The notes under the pieces: model-generated
Databases searched by the model: none
The model's input: the letters and a program-made list of their open reading frames with translations, nothing else
What the model was told of the DNA's origin: nothing
Assembly (NCBI RefSeq): GCF_000150275.1
Contig: NW_002060946.1
Location: 741,815 to 805,814 of the forward strand
DNA: 64,000 bases
From: Trichoplax adhaerens
Lineage: Eukaryota > Placozoa > Uniplacotomia > Trichoplacea > Trichoplacidae
Direction: 5' to 3'
Made by a program: the position numbers and the translations under genes
Shown here: positions 51,692 through 64,000 of the stretch, one piece after another
Layout of the letters: the number at the start of each line of letters is the position of its first letter
Position numbering within the stretch: position 1 is the first letter of the stretch

Positions 51692-54600
51692 ATGATGGCC
51701 GCAGATGGCGATGATGCTAATGAATCGACCAAGCTAACGTAACAGAATTATTTGTATCATTCAGATGATTAAATTTTTGTATTAAATGCTCAATAGATTG
51801 ATATGATATTCTGCTTCTTTCCAGCCATAAACAACGCAGGCAATTATTGAAGAAGGAAAAACGTCGCCAAAAGAGAATCATATTAGCTAAGGAAAAGGAA
51901 GCTGAACAAACTAAAAGTACTCTATGCAATATATAAATTAACTATAAGAGACCTTAAAATTTATATAGCATATAGTAGATATTATGACCTTTGTCTGAAA
52001 TTGTTCAAATTTTGATTCGATGTGTTATGCATGGCACCTCCAATATGTGTAGTCGTAGCTGCTGCAGGTGATCGTGTTTACTGACAAAGAATACATGTAT
52101 AAGTTTTACACAAACCCCAAAGGTGGATAGTGCACGAAATAATATTCAAGTTTTACGGAATTATTGCCCTTACTTATATCATCATAGGCAGTGGAGAATG
52201 TTGCATTGAATGATGTGATTATCACTTTCAAGATTTGCATTAGTTATTAAAATCGAGATTTAGGGATTAATCATAGTATACTTATACCCATATAGTAGTA
52301 ATGACCTGCAAAACAATATAGTGAATGTATGCATTCTCCATTCTATCTTACTCAACGTTACTTTTGCAATTTAATTCTCTAGATCCTTCGTAATTATAAT
52401 CACTATTAAAATTTATTACACTGCTTCTACGTTTGTACTGACGAAAGCTCAATTGTTAGCTTATTTATGAATATTTTTTACTACTGTTGCATATCTGGTT
52501 AGCCCTTGACGCCGTAATTGAGAAGCATGGTAGTATGTAAGTATCAAATTACGTACGCATATTTAAATATGGCATACGCATTGGAGTGAATTACTGACGA
52601 AATGGTAAAGACTGTTTATTGATTTCATCTTATGACTGTTTCAACAGTGAGGGATATGAGGAATTTCAAGTAGGTAAAGAAGAGGAGGAATTGAAGGAAC
52701 GGTAATTTATTTTTACGACTTATATTCTATTTGAATTGACACTTTCTATAGGTGCATATGTCTAATGTTAATTCTTCATGTAATGGCTTGAATAGAGCTA
52801 GATTGCATCAGGTATGGCTAAAAAAGGAGGAAAAATTTAGAAATGAATTCCAGTCTAGGCAGGAACTAATCAAGAGAATACAAGAAGAGGAGAAGCAAAG
52901 GGTGAGTACAATTATTTGATTGTATACAGATCTTGATGATGCTGTAATGACGGTATTTCGCTAAAAATTTGTCTCTTCTGCAAATATCATAGGCTGCGGA
53001 AAATAATGTTAGTATGGAAACAGATTATCAGGAAATTGACTGGCTTTCATGTTATTTGTATCATGTTCTGGTAGACCATATTATGTTGTTAATTTTCTTA
53101 TGGAGGCTGTATACTGTAGATATTAAGTCTATACAGCCATATACATTTTAAAAATACGACCTACAAACTTGTTAATTGATATTCTTTGTAGCTTTGAGGA
53201 TTATAAAATTTTGCTATACTTTCTGTGGCGACATAGCCTGATTTAAAATGTTAATGACTTTACGCAAATTAAACGATTAAATAGGGCTACTGTAAAAACT
53301 AACTAGCCTATGACTATGTTACTTCGCTTAACTTAATAAACCTCAAATTAGGAAAGCAACACATCTGGCAGCGATGCGGATGAATCAAATCAGGTTATTG
53401 TTCTCAACTTTATTTTCAATATTCAGTAAATATAGCTAGGGATGCAACTTATTTACGTAATTAATTGATCTTAAAGTTTCTGAGACTGTTTGATGTTTAA
53501 TATGAATGTTATAAAATTCATTAGGATAAGACGCCATTCCATAATCCCTTTGCTGCGTCAACTAACAATCAGTATGTTAAAGGCGAAGAGGTAAATATGG
53601 TTGCATCATCTCTAAGTAGAAATGTTCCTTCTTAAATGCAATGATAAGATTATGCAGCAATAGCTGTTGTGAATTGTTTAATGTTTTAGTGATCTGTTAT
53701 GATTGTTGTACCACATATGCCTCACTTTTTACAGACTTTTGTTGAATCAAAACCATGCCCGTTCTTCAATAAAACTGGAGTTTGCAGATTTGGAGATAGG
53801 TTATAATTGTTAATGCAACACAGATTATACGTGCAGATATCGGGCTACTTAGATTTGTCAAAACATTCTTTTCCGTAGGTGTTCTCGCTTACATGTACAT
53901 CCTGAAAGTAGTCGTGTGCTCCTTATACCAAATATGTTTACGAGTATTGGTTTATCGGAAGGTTTACAGGATGAACAAGAATTTGATACTAACTTAGAAG
54001 TAATTAACAGAATCCATTATTTTTTAATAGTTTTGGAAAGATTTCATGGTACCTTTTGTTGTCGTTATCTTAGTACTCCGAAAATGACTTAAGATCACAA
54101 TTTATAGAATTTTATAACGATATTTATCCAGAATTTCAAGCTGCTGGCGAAATTAGAGAATTTAAAGTATGAATAGTCATGAAGTTATTTACTAATGAAT
54201 ATGATTTATGATATCTATTTAACAAATGCTTTTCTTTCTATTAATTGTAATTGCTGTTTATCAATTATCTTTTCAAGATTTGCTGTAATTATGAGCCTCA
54301 TCTTCGCGGTAATGTGTATGTAGAGTATCAGAGGTAAGACCTACTTGAGAATAAGGAAAACTTAAATGATAATTGTACTAAGGTTTATTGCTAAATCTGA
54401 TATTATAGTGAAGAAGAATGCCATAAAGCTTTTCGGATGTTTCATGGTCGTTGGTACGCACAGCGGCAGTTATTTTGCCAATTTTCTCCGGTTAATAATT
54501 GGAAGTCTGCTATATGTGGTTCGTTGCTTCAATATTGCATTTACTTGTATACCTGTACCGATTGTTTGATACATTTTCGTAACTATCATAAACCTATTTA

Positions 54601-55194
54601 CTTTCCTTTAAGGTTTGTTTCGTCAAAAACGCTGTCCAAAAGGAAAGCATTGCAATTTTTTGCATGTTTTTGAAAACCCTGTAGCACAGTCTACAAGATC
54701 TGCCTTTAATGATAGACATAGAAGACATAGTTTTAATAATAATCGTTCCGTGAGAGACTATGGTAAAATAGAGAATAGAAGTTCACGTTCCGATAGGCAC
54801 CGCAATCATGATGATAGAGTGAGAAGGTCCGATTGGCACGATAGACATAATCGACGTGACAGAAGGTATAGATATGTAGATGTAACTATTGCTGGTCGTA
54901 TGCACTATTTTGTATTATTAACCTTACCTTAAATATCTTAATTTATGATGAAAACCGTTGGATTTTAGTCGAGACAATGATAATTATCGTCATGAAAAGC
55001 GATCGAAGCGGTCACGATCACCGACACATGATAGCGATAATCACGTAGATCGAAAACGTAGGAAAAAGCATAAACATAGATCCCGAGATTCTGCGGACAA
55101 GGAAGAAAGCCAGCGCGAGTCTATTCGATCAGAGAAACGGGACCGGAAATCTCATCACAAAAAGAAGAGATCTTCTAGTAAGCATAATGAATAG
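51692..55194 (+). CDS. ZRSR2: ZRSR2, U2AF35-related splicing factor (about 480 aa)
   Basis: ZRSR2 recognises 3' splice sites and is needed mainly for U12-type (minor) introns. Exons: 51692-51738, 51825-51916, 52503-52536, 52648-52701, 52796-52901, 52993-~53070, 53352-53393, 53525-53590, 53735-53799, 53879-53999, 54074-54166, 54278-54333, 54409-54518, 54613-54865, 54969-55194. The layout matches the family: a charged Lys/Glu-rich N terminus, CCCH finger 1 (CPFFNKTGVCRFGDRCSRLH), a U2AF-homology RRM (LRGNVYVEYQSEEEC, FHGRWYAQRQLFC), CCCH finger 2 (CGLFRQKRCPKGKHCNFLH) and an Arg/Ser/Asp/His-rich tail ending SSSKHNE. The end of exon 6 (53070) is the least certain boundary, though the phase closes. 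The donor after finger 2 begins with GTTCGT, a weak consensus that is fixed by the protein match. Confidence 0.93.
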
Positions 55195-56177
55195 CACAGG
55201 AGGTAATTCATCGGCTTACTAATTAGGAAGAGTAAATCTATTACATGGGCAATTTGGTCAGACTGTCTTAGGAACCGTGTTTTATCATACGAAAGGAAGA
55301 TTAACTTAATCTATGTTATATCACATTGTATATAATGCTAATGCTCCGAGGGAGAAGCAACCGTCACCACGGTCCAAAAAACTAGACACTCTAAAATATA
55401 CACTATTGCTTTCTTTGTGTTGGTAATTTCATGAAGATAAAATTTTAGGTATAGTTTATTCTTACCTTTAATAACGAAATTTACATGAATTTTATACAGA
55501 CGCTGTATGCACACAAAGTGCGTTAGTAATATTTTTCACAAAGCTATTAACATATGATACATAAAATAGCTCAAAAAAGGAACTCATTGTATTGTATTTA
55601 TCAACAATTCGACAGAACATACTGAAATAAAAAAATTGATCGTAATTATATATCTGAAATTGCTCCTATATGAATTAGTATGAAGCATGCGCCAAAATGT
55701 TAACGTGTAATCACGCCGGCTGAGTAAGCGCAAGTTTGTTGACATTGAAATCAGCTATAGCTCAAAGTGTTCTAGTCAGATAAGTACTGCAAGGACATTA
55801 TTTTACATGAATGGTATACTCCAACACAGACAATCTTGGAAACGTTACAATGTTATTTCGCAAATTAGAAAAATTGCTACAATAAAAGAAGGTAAATTCC
55901 CTTTAAATTTTTTAGAAAAGAATATCGGTACCATACCTCTAGAGCGGGTAAGTATCTTACATAATTCAAAGACTTAGATCTTAAAATAGAACAGCGTAAA
56001 AATTTAGTTTATTACCATACATCATCATTTTTTTCCATTTTTAGTAACATCCTGCTAAGCTCTTGTAAGAGGATTGTAGCTATGACAGTACAGCTACTAA
56101 ATATAAAGATTTTTAAACATTTTTGAGCCGTTACAACGTCATCCTGTACATCTACTGTTGATAACTGACGCTATCTT
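55195..56177. other. Short convergent gap between ZRSR2 and MOSPD
   Basis: Besides the small open frame at 55807-55977, this gap holds only AT-rich 3' flank sequence. Confidence 0.5.
55807..55977 (+). CDS. Possible short coding exon or microprotein (56 codons)
   Basis: An ATG opens a 56-codon frame, too short for a usual length cutoff. Its composition is protein-like: basic and hydrophobic (MNGILQHRQSWKRYNVISQI, then RKIATIKEGKFPLNFLEKN). A near-ideal donor (CGG|GTAAGT) lies at 55948, nine codons before the stop. It may therefore be a first exon, but the next acceptor (at about 56040) gives an immediate stop in that phase. The basic amphipathic start would suit a mitochondrial presequence. 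I recognise no family, and it may be chance. Confidence 0.3.
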   Translation: MNGILQHRQSWKRYNVISQIRKIATIKEGKFPLNFLEKNIGTIPLERVSILHNSKT

Positions 56178-59100
56178 CTAGTTCCTTAATACTGCCAAGG
56201 TGACCATTCCGAGTAAAAACGATGCAATAAGCTTGTAAGTCACAGGAACATGAAGAAAAGTTGGTACATTGCCCGCTTTTTCTTCTGGCAATGGTAACAG
56301 CAAAATGGCAATACAAATAATGGCCAATAGGACAACGATTACATTAATGCCACTATCTAGTAATGTGAGAAAGATATTTGGAGCTAGTGTTAGCAAGAAG
56401 CAATGTACTGCTACTAAAATGTCATATTGAGGTACATCTATATTTCTCGAATACATAGTATTATGCAATCGCAATTGTGAGTGCAGAATGGTAGATGGTA
56501 ATGTACCGGATACGTGTTAAACGATTATTACATGGACAAGTACTTGCTAGCTAACTCGAACTTGGGAACAACTATCCGGACCATAAATTAGCTATAAATG
56601 TTATACTTTAGCCACAGAATAAATAAATGGTAAATGATAATCAAGGTTATAACACCGTCAAACCTTGTGAATCGTTGATATTGTTGCTGCCATGGCGTTG
56701 CATGAAACTTTGACTATTATCATTAATCTGCAAAGGTTATGATAAATTTATTAAAAGACATCCTGTGTCCTATTTCGAGAAGTATAAATTGAATTACAAC
56801 ATGATCACTTGTGATATTAATGTCAATTACTTACTGAATTTCGGTTATCGGAATTATCAGCTGTAGATCCGCTTTCGACGGCAACTTTGATATCTCTCTT
56901 TCCAATGATTTTGTCTACACCATGTTCGTATAACTGAATACGAAACTTGTTGTTATGCAAATCTTGCAGCGGTTTTTCGTCATTAAAACGTATTAATCTA
57001 GATGAGACAAAACATTCATAGCTGAGCTACAGCTAATCTTAAATGCGATCTATGTAAGTGATATCCGATACTTGACCAAATGAAACTAAATTACAGATTC
57101 TTGTCTGCTCAAGGTGTGGTTATCAACTAGCCATTTATTGATGTTAAGTTGTCGAGAGTGATTTATTAAAGCGCTCGGAAAAGGAAAACTAAGCTAGAGT
57201 TCCAGCTTGAGCTATTATTATTAGTGTAATTTTGTAGGTTCCTGTATAGCGTTTAGTAATTTAATTTTTACCAGGAAATAGCACAAACTTAACAAATTGT
57301 ACCGATATAACTACGAGCTTTTCAAGTTTACGAAGTGATGATTTCTCTTTAAACCCTTGGTTCGATATAACTTATAGCATGTTTTGTGTCATTTAGGCAA
57401 ATCAAATTCATATTGTGGTTACATTTAACACTCATTTTGTGTCAATTGACAGTAGTGTAGCCAATGCTATTGAATATTGAACATTGTAATACAGGTCTAT
57501 AGAGTTGATGTGTTTCTGTGAAAGAATGTAATTTGATACAGAATCATCAACCTAGAGAGTAAGATGAGATCTCTGCTTACTAACATATCGACACGGCATT
57601 TAGTCTTGATTAAACCTTCACTATCGGATAGGACATAATTCGACGGACAATTGGATAGCACTATGTAGAAAAGAAGAAAGAAATAATATTTCATTGATTG
57701 ATTTTAAGGTATACACGTAAAGTATAATCTATTAACGTAATATAAAGTGTAATTATAATTATTACAGCTTTAGATTGTGGCATAAGACTAGGGTATAGTA
57801 AAATATGCTGATAGTCCTAAAAATAGCAATACTATATACAGTACAGTATAATCATTAGTCAAGTAAAGGTGTGATCAGATATACAGTAGTTATAGTACAG
57901 CATAGTGTAATAAGTTCTGCAATAGCTTGACACAGTATAGCGATGAGACAAACAAGTCATCATCAAAGCTCATCGCTATCTACGTAATACTTTATATATT
58001 ACACAGTATGTACTAATTTTGACATGCTAGTTGTTAATTCTTGTTGGCCGATTAAAGTATATCTCATTATCTACAAGGAAATTGTTATTCTATGGTATAG
58101 AAACAATATTCCTTGTTATGATCATTCTATATTGAAAGTCGCTTTTCTTAAATATATACTTTTTAGTTCTTGTAGGTCAAGCGAAATGACTAGAGTACTT
58201 ACTATCTTATACTAAAATAGCTATCAATTCATGTTCTAGTACAGATGTAAACAACGTTTATTATTATCATGTTTATGCGTATGTTGCCTGGGTCGCTTTC
58301 TTGTCCGTATAATTTATCGTACTGGGTATGCATGATGCACTAAGTTTGACAGATTTTTAAATCCTGTAGGGTTATAGCAAAAGTACATTAAAGTTAACTA
58401 GAGTGTATGGTGTCATGTATTAAGATAAATGTCATTCCATGTTCTAGTCTATAGGTGAAAACAATGTTTATTATCATGATCATTCTACAGTATGTTGTCA
58501 AAGTCGCATTTTGTATACTGTACTATATGAATAAATGTACAACGGAGGTATTTCTCCTGTATCTCTCTGACATATCCTAATTTTGACCTCCTTTTTCTTG
58601 TAGTAGAGTTATAGGTAAAGTACTGTTAACTAGAGTACAGCTTGTCCTTTACAAAAGTATTGATCATTTCATGTCCTAGTAGAGGCGTAAATCCTGTTTA
58701 CGATAATGATTATTATTCAATGCTACCTAATTCACTTTCTTGTATTTATGGTATGTAGTAGGTATGTACTAATTTTGAAGTCTTGTAGCATTGTAGGTAA
58801 AGTAAGATAGACCAGAAAAAGTCTTATCCTCTACCAAGGCGACAGTCATTCTGTGATGTAAACATTATTTACTTATTTTTTGATGATGTTAATGCTATCA
58901 GAGTTGCTTTGTTGTATACAGTACTATACATTATACAGTCGATCGTATTGTACCTTAAGTAAAATATCAACGACAAATGCTGTACTCAATCCTTCAACAA
59001 GAGTCCTACTTCCAATAGGTAGGATACTAAAATTTTTCTGTTAGGAATTGCCACCGTACTTAGATTAGTATTTAGATATTATAATCATCAGCTGCAGTAA

Positions 59101-59478
59101 GTTTCAATACCCTATACTGTACCTTTCAAAAGTAAATCATGCAGTGAGAGTATAGTACTATCTATTCTATACTTGCGCTGTCAACTTGAATAAAAATACT
59201 TTTCTCCGATTGATCATAATAACATTCTACAGAGCCAAACATGAAAGTAAGTCTGTCGATTTACCTTTAAACCGTACGGTAAAATCGTAAGTGTTATAAA
59301 TAGTAAGTATTTGCTTGTAACTCGATTTATCATTCTCGATGAAGGATAACGTAGTCGGGAAAGCGAAGACCGGTACATTTTCAACGGTAATATTGTTGTT
59401 GTTGTTGTTGTTGTTGTTATTACTTTGTGAAGTTATCATGGATAATTTCTTGGACGATTTCACAGAAGATTGCATCAA
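56178..59478 (-). CDS. MOSPD1/MOSPD3-type motile-sperm-domain membrane protein (231 aa)
   Basis: Five exons in phase: 59478-59265, 57660-57585, 56997-56835, 56727-56664, 56356-56178. The N-terminal MSP domain shows VPVFAFPTTLSFIENDKSSY, ILTIYNTYDFTVRFKV, then LSNCPSNYVLSDSEGLIKTK, CRVDILIRF and NNKFRIQLYE. A polar linker follows, then two C-terminal hydrophobic helices (~176-195 and ~209-229), ending LLGMVTLAVLRN like human MOSPD1 (ITMAILRT). MSP domains in this family bind FFAT-type motifs at ER contact sites; whether this subfamily member does so is inference from the family. Length (231) lies between human MOSPD1 (213) and MOSPD3 (235), and I cannot choose between them. The N terminus has a poly-Asn run coded by a microsatellite. 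Donor choice at exon 2 (GTTAGT rather than the nearby GTAAGC) is fixed by reading phase and protein match. Confidence 0.92.
58010..58960. repeat. Degenerate ~200-bp tandem repeat in MOSPD intron 1
   Basis: About five diverged units fill most of the 1.6-kb first intron. Landmarks recur in order: catgttctagt or a variant (about 58229, 58439, 58672), gtgtaaacaa.gtttatta, gat.attcta, a run like gtcgctttcttgtat, ctaattttga, cttgtag..gttataggtaaagta and actagagtac. Units start at roughly 58020, 58225, 58435, 58668 and 58850. No frame is conserved between units, so it is non-coding. Confidence 0.7.
59395..59418. repeat. (GTT)8 microsatellite coding poly-Asn in MOSPD
   Basis: Eight perfect GTT triplets flanked by ATT encode ten Asn residues on the minus strand, near the N terminus of the MOSPD protein. 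Length variation would be in frame. Confidence 0.9.
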
Positions 59479-61905
59479 GGAATGAAAAATAGATCGTATG
59501 AATTAATCTAATTAATAGGCTATAAGCTTGAATTTCTATTCTGGTTGAATTAATTGGCCATCATGAAGGACATGATCGAATGTTTCTGCTCATCTCGTCA
59601 TAGCCAAGAAGTGATTGAAGATGAAATCTCAAAGAGGATCGCTGAATGATGATTTCTTTCTAGTGTTTTACTACTTCTACTGTCATAGTGTATCGCACCC
59701 TCTATAATACCATGGTCAAGACTAAGGACATGGTACTGTACCGTATTAGTGCACGTTGCCAGATCTGAGCCAGATGATATAGTACACTAACTCAGCAAGA
59801 TTGGCATTATGTCATGTTCTGACTAGGCTGTGAACTGTATATAATTATTCTTTTTCGATATGAAATAGTACCGGCATAATTATTATTATTCATTACCAAA
59901 TGAACTATTATAGCTTGATGATGCCGACTACACCATCAATTTTTTCTTTTACCTGTATAGTCTATCTATATACAAGTCGTGTGCCAGCAATGTCTAATGC
60001 CAGTCTACTAAAGCTATCAATCTGCATAAAAAGCGCACAGCTGTTGCAACTATATACGCGTAAATCTCCAAGAGTTACGAGTATTTTAGGAGTATACGAC
60101 TCAAAAAATGATTAATGATACTGTAATTGCTAATAGATTAAATTAATTTCGTGATGCCTCTTATGTAGCAGATAAGCATATTCTTAGTTAACTGCACCTT
60201 GCACGGGTATCAGCTGCACGATCTCCATTAATAGGGTTCCCCCTACTTGCGCTAGCATTTCATGCGTGCCGTACCGTAGCAATAACTTGATGTAAAAGAT
60301 CTCTGCAAGCATCGGCTTTCACCAGTACTATATGCAACGCAACAGATGTTGAATTAAAATTAGTTTTTGATGAATTAAGTAACCACGGGATACACCTTGA
60401 GTAAGGGAGATAGAAATTGCATACGCTATAGAATCCCTGTTATATAGCTTATTCTAATAGCGTACTACATTTACATACGCAGTGAGCCAGGTAATTCAGG
60501 AGCATGCAACCGAAAGAAAAATCAATTAGAATTATTGATATATATTAACCAGCCTTGTTATGCCCCTTCTAAAGAAAAAGTCGACATGCTTGGGCATGAA
60601 TGAATCACATTACTACTTGTACTACTTGCTCCAACTCACACAAAGAATGTGGTATCTTGTTACATCAACTTCGAAGACTATCACTGAATAAAATAAAATG
60701 GGTAAAAATTTTACAATATTTCACATACAATCCTCTTGTTATACCATGTGCTGTGTTACGATCGATTTGATAAAGGAATAAATCGAGAGGGGGTGATTAT
60801 ACGACAATCACTTACTGCACAACAACGACAATAGTCACAATTTATGCGCAGGTTATACAGTAGTAGATGACTAAAGAACGAGAATCGCCTGCAATATATT
60901 AGACGCTCTCTTAGTTTTATCTGTCACCTTCAATCAATTAATATTGTTACTGTGCGTAATAACTCATACGTTGCATACAGTAATATAAAATGATAACCAT
61001 TTACTCTGATACAACAAAATGCCGCTGTGCTTAGGTAGACAACTGCACATAGGCGTATCAAATACTACCATGTCACAATATCAACCAGCTGGCCTTCCAA
61101 AGTAAAAAATTTCAACCGATACATCTTTTTCAAAGTTGTTATTGTACTTTTTAATTGCATAATCAAGAAGCCTATGATTCAGTGATGCAAAGCAAATGTT
61201 GCACTAATTACACAATTTTAGTATTATACTTGTATACTATTCATGTTAGTTATACAATTGTCGGTGAATGCTTAGTTGCATAGAGGTTGATTGATTACAA
61301 ACTTGCATTTGCTATATATTCGAAATGAACCTTTACATAAGCAAACAAAAACAACAAAGCTCTACCGCAATTCAAGTTAAAATAATATTATTTCCAAATA
61401 GAGGCATCAATAGATACTCATCCTACGGTACAGTAGTACCCCCCTTTGAATCACATATACCAGAAAGATATATTCTGCACTGCTAAGTGAAACCATTTTC
61501 TAAACAAAATATAACCATTTATAACCTTAGCCTATCGTAATTCTATACTATCAGTACAAGCAACATTGAACTTTTATATTTCAGAACCATATAATCAATA
61601 TGCTGTACTGCAGCTATATATTTTTCCAGGTATACCGCTCTTCAATCAAGTGGTAGTTTATCAGACGCCATATATTAAATGCCAAATAAAATAATACATC
61701 ATACGTATATTACGAAGGTATTGTATTATGGGATAAATTACATGCGCCTCCAGTCTTTATGAAATTCATTACTCTAGTTATTTAAAGCACTAAATTGACA
61801 TGCTATCGTAGATGTTATTATTGTGATACTAAATTAAATTTTTATAATTCAGTAAGATGATTACATTCTTTCTCTAAATTTATACCTAGACGATCTAGGT
61901 ACAGA
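59479..61905. other. Intergenic region between MOSPD and TM9SF2
   Basis: AT-rich sequence with no supported exon. A 71-codon open frame at 59900-60115 (+) has no flanking splice sites or family resemblance. This region should hold the MOSPD promoter and the TM9SF2 3' flank. Confidence 0.55.
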
Positions 61906-64000
61906 TTAATCTACTTTCACTACGGAGTAGATCTTTCTAACAAATGTGTAACACGATAAGAAGCCAACGGTACCTAAAATTGTTTTAAAAATATAAAATG
62001 AAAGGTCTCAAGATGATTTGCAAGAACCAAGAATGATTACGTTTCCTTACCAGTTAAGAGGAAGAACAGCAGCGTCATGAGTATGGTATAACCAAAAAAG
62101 AGGAAAGTACTTGCACCACCAGTAATAGATAAATTTGAAATAAAGAAGTGTATTGAATAAATGAATAGATAGATAGCTGTACTACCACTTGTTAGAAATG
62201 ATCGCCACCACCAATGATAGTCCTATTGCAAAGTAGAAACGTCAATGTATAAGAGTCACACTCTTGCTAATTCGTGTACGACTGTCGTCAATTTATTAAC
62301 TTATTTATCATGATACCACATGAATCAAATATATTGCAAATATTTTCCGTAATCATAGATTTTGTTAACCTCTGAACAAAGATGGAAGTAGCACAATAGA
62401 ATTGTTGTCTCGGCGCATGTTACAATCAAAATAGAAAATACCAAGAAGAGAAAACCAAACATGTAATATATTTGATGTGACCTATAATTAATGGTAGCAA
62501 TATTATCATTCAGTAACCATGCTATACTGTTTATTGAAGCTACATATCAATAATTTCAACGTACTGCTTACCATAAGCTATTCATAATGAAAAACATTTG
62601 AATAAAGATACATCCAAATGGTAAGATTCCTCCCATGAGAATGCACGGTAATGGTCTAGTGAAAAATGGCTATATACGCGTAACAAAAGCATCAATATAG
62701 TCAATCGCTTATGCTATTTGATAGGAACTACCATAGAGTAATAACTGAATAGCTTACTTGCTCAGGTATTTGTCTAGGTATTTGATTTGTTCTGACAGGA
62801 TTTTCGATAGTCTATAAAGTAAAAATGGATTTATTGATGTTACTCCCATAAAACCTTACTATAATCTATTTTTCTTAAAAGAAGATAAAATAGCAACACT
62901 GGCATATTACCTTTTTCCTAAAACCAAAGAATGCTCCTACAAAAGTCAGCGGTGTTGAAACACCAAACCTACGTCGGACAAATACCAACACGATGAAATA
63001 TTCCAATATTACATCAGATTAGAAATCCAGTAAGCAAGACTAGGGGTGAAAGTTTACTAACGAGTAACTATTGTAATGTGTCACACTGACCATAAAGCAA
63101 TTAAGGCTATTAAAGTGCCAAAGGGAACAGCTGCAGATGATCGCCTTGCCCACATCACTAGGTTCAATAGGAAGAAGATTGCAAAGCAAACACTAATGAA
63201 AAATTAAAAGCAAGTATTTAGTGTTAAATTGGAACAGGGTGAGTTCATATTTATTAACCAAATAAAAAAGTATTTCTTGGTAATCTTAATTTCTGTTAAA
63301 TACAGTTATGTAGAATATGCATACCCAGGTATGAAAAAGGCAGTCATGATTACGTTAGTTTTCCATTTTTCTCCACCAATTGCTGCAAATCATAATTATC
63401 AACGGTTTAATTAATATGGCTACTTTTACGCCAACTGTTTTAGCTTTGCCTAGGATAGATATTAAATTTACCTTTGTAGATCCTAGCTGAAATATATCCT
63501 GCACAACATCCCAAACAGACGTACAAAACCTACAATAACGAATAGTGTCATCAAAAAAATTACAAAAGCAGGCATAAATCTATAAATAAATACCGTAGCG
63601 CAAGTCATGAGTCCACCACGGTTAGCAGGAGATAAAAATCCCAAGCATGCAAAAACTGTAAAGGAAAGAAAGTGCAATATTATTGCAATAACAAGAACAA
63701 GTGAAGTCATATGATTGTCTTGGACTTACACAATGTTACCACGGTCATTATAAAAGTTTGTGATCCAGTGCCAACTAAAACCGACAGCAACATTCCTCTT
63801 TTAGGAGGTCTAAAGACATCGCCGTGAACTAATTTCCAACCAAATTCTTCTTGTGCATCTTCCTAAAATTTTTTAAAAATCATTGTAGATTTCAAGTCAA
63901 TGTCTGCAATATATTAGTCTCAAATGTCAGAATAGAAAGAAACTAACCAATGAATCCAACTGATTATAACGAGCAATATCTTTATGTAGCGTTCGTAACA
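61906..64000 (-). CDS. TM9SF2-like nonaspanin, C-terminal part (5' end outside window)
   Basis: TM9SF proteins are nine-TM endosome/Golgi proteins with a large lumenal N terminus; only the membrane part is present. Exons: >64000-63948, 63862-63730, 63655-63594, 63529-63472, 63382-63325, 63192-63091, 62968-62911, 62811-62758, 62669-62572, 62481-62370, 62222-62051, 61973-61906. Family blocks appear in order: [132 protein letters not shown], and the C terminus [11 protein letters not shown]. The Lys-x-Asp end matches the family's Golgi-retention signal (KxD/E). SITGGAST and the last residues fit TM9SF2 better than TM9SF4, but the WWW is TM9SF4-like, so subfamily assignment is tentative. Confidence 0.93.

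Noticed and set aside
7090-62690. Recurrent TACGCGTA-like strings (about 7.1, 11.05, 18.6, 22.9, 29.6, 60.05, 62.7 kb)
   Set aside because: By rough base-composition estimate about five ACGCGT sites are expected in 64 kb, so the count is not unusual.
1-64000. tRNA or rRNA genes, CRISPR arrays, bacterial operon signals
   Set aside because: I looked for cloverleaf or box A/B patterns and for regularly spaced identical repeats and saw none. The genes are spliced eukaryotic genes, so bacterial-type features do not apply.

Overview
The window reads as AT-rich nuclear DNA from an intron-rich invertebrate animal. Every recognisable gene is a metazoan-type gene cut into many short exons, with mostly consensus GT..AG introns of roughly 60 to 1,600 bp, and intergenic gaps are mostly 0.6 to 4 kb. 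Ciliary genes (CEP164, IFT46), a beta-secretase family and a U2AF-related splicing factor place it within animals. Compactness, low GC and linkage that resembles vertebrates suggest an early-branching lineage; a placozoan is my best guess, not a proof.

Layout, left to right. 1-3396: non-coding, rich in TGTAC/CAGTAC palindromes. 3397-14838 (+): CEP164, 31 exons. 20124-16556 (-): an unrecognised 290-residue protein with an N-terminal cysteine/histidine cluster and a C-terminal coiled coil. 28390-24055, 34867-30885 and 43983-37897 (all -): three tandem BACE (memapsin) aspartic proteases, called A, B and C here. Paralogous, partly decayed membrane-protein segments lie upstream of A and of B. 48538-45293 (-): IFT46. 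51087-49939 (-): SDHD, head-to-head with 51692-55194 (+) ZRSR2 across a palindrome-rich 604-bp promoter gap. 59478-56178 (-): a MOSPD1/MOSPD3 protein. 64000-61906 (-): the 3' part of a TM9SF2-like nonaspanin whose 5' end is outside the window.

Gene models were built by hand. I matched splice donors and acceptors, carried the reading phase through each junction, and compared the result with remembered family motifs. The phase closes exactly (total length divisible by three) for CEP164, the 290-residue gene, all three BACE genes, IFT46, SDHD, ZRSR2 and MOSPD. The weakest junctions are CEP164 exon 20, ZRSR2 exon 6, the last exon of the 290-residue gene and the 3' end of BACE A.

How the genes relate: CEP164 (basal-body distal appendage) and IFT46 (IFT-B train) act at successive steps of cilium building. 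The BACE trio is a local expansion in which the copies differ in disulfides, membrane anchor and tail motif. CEP164, BACE1, IFT46 and SDHD all lie at 11q23 in human, so this stretch looks like an old conserved linkage block.
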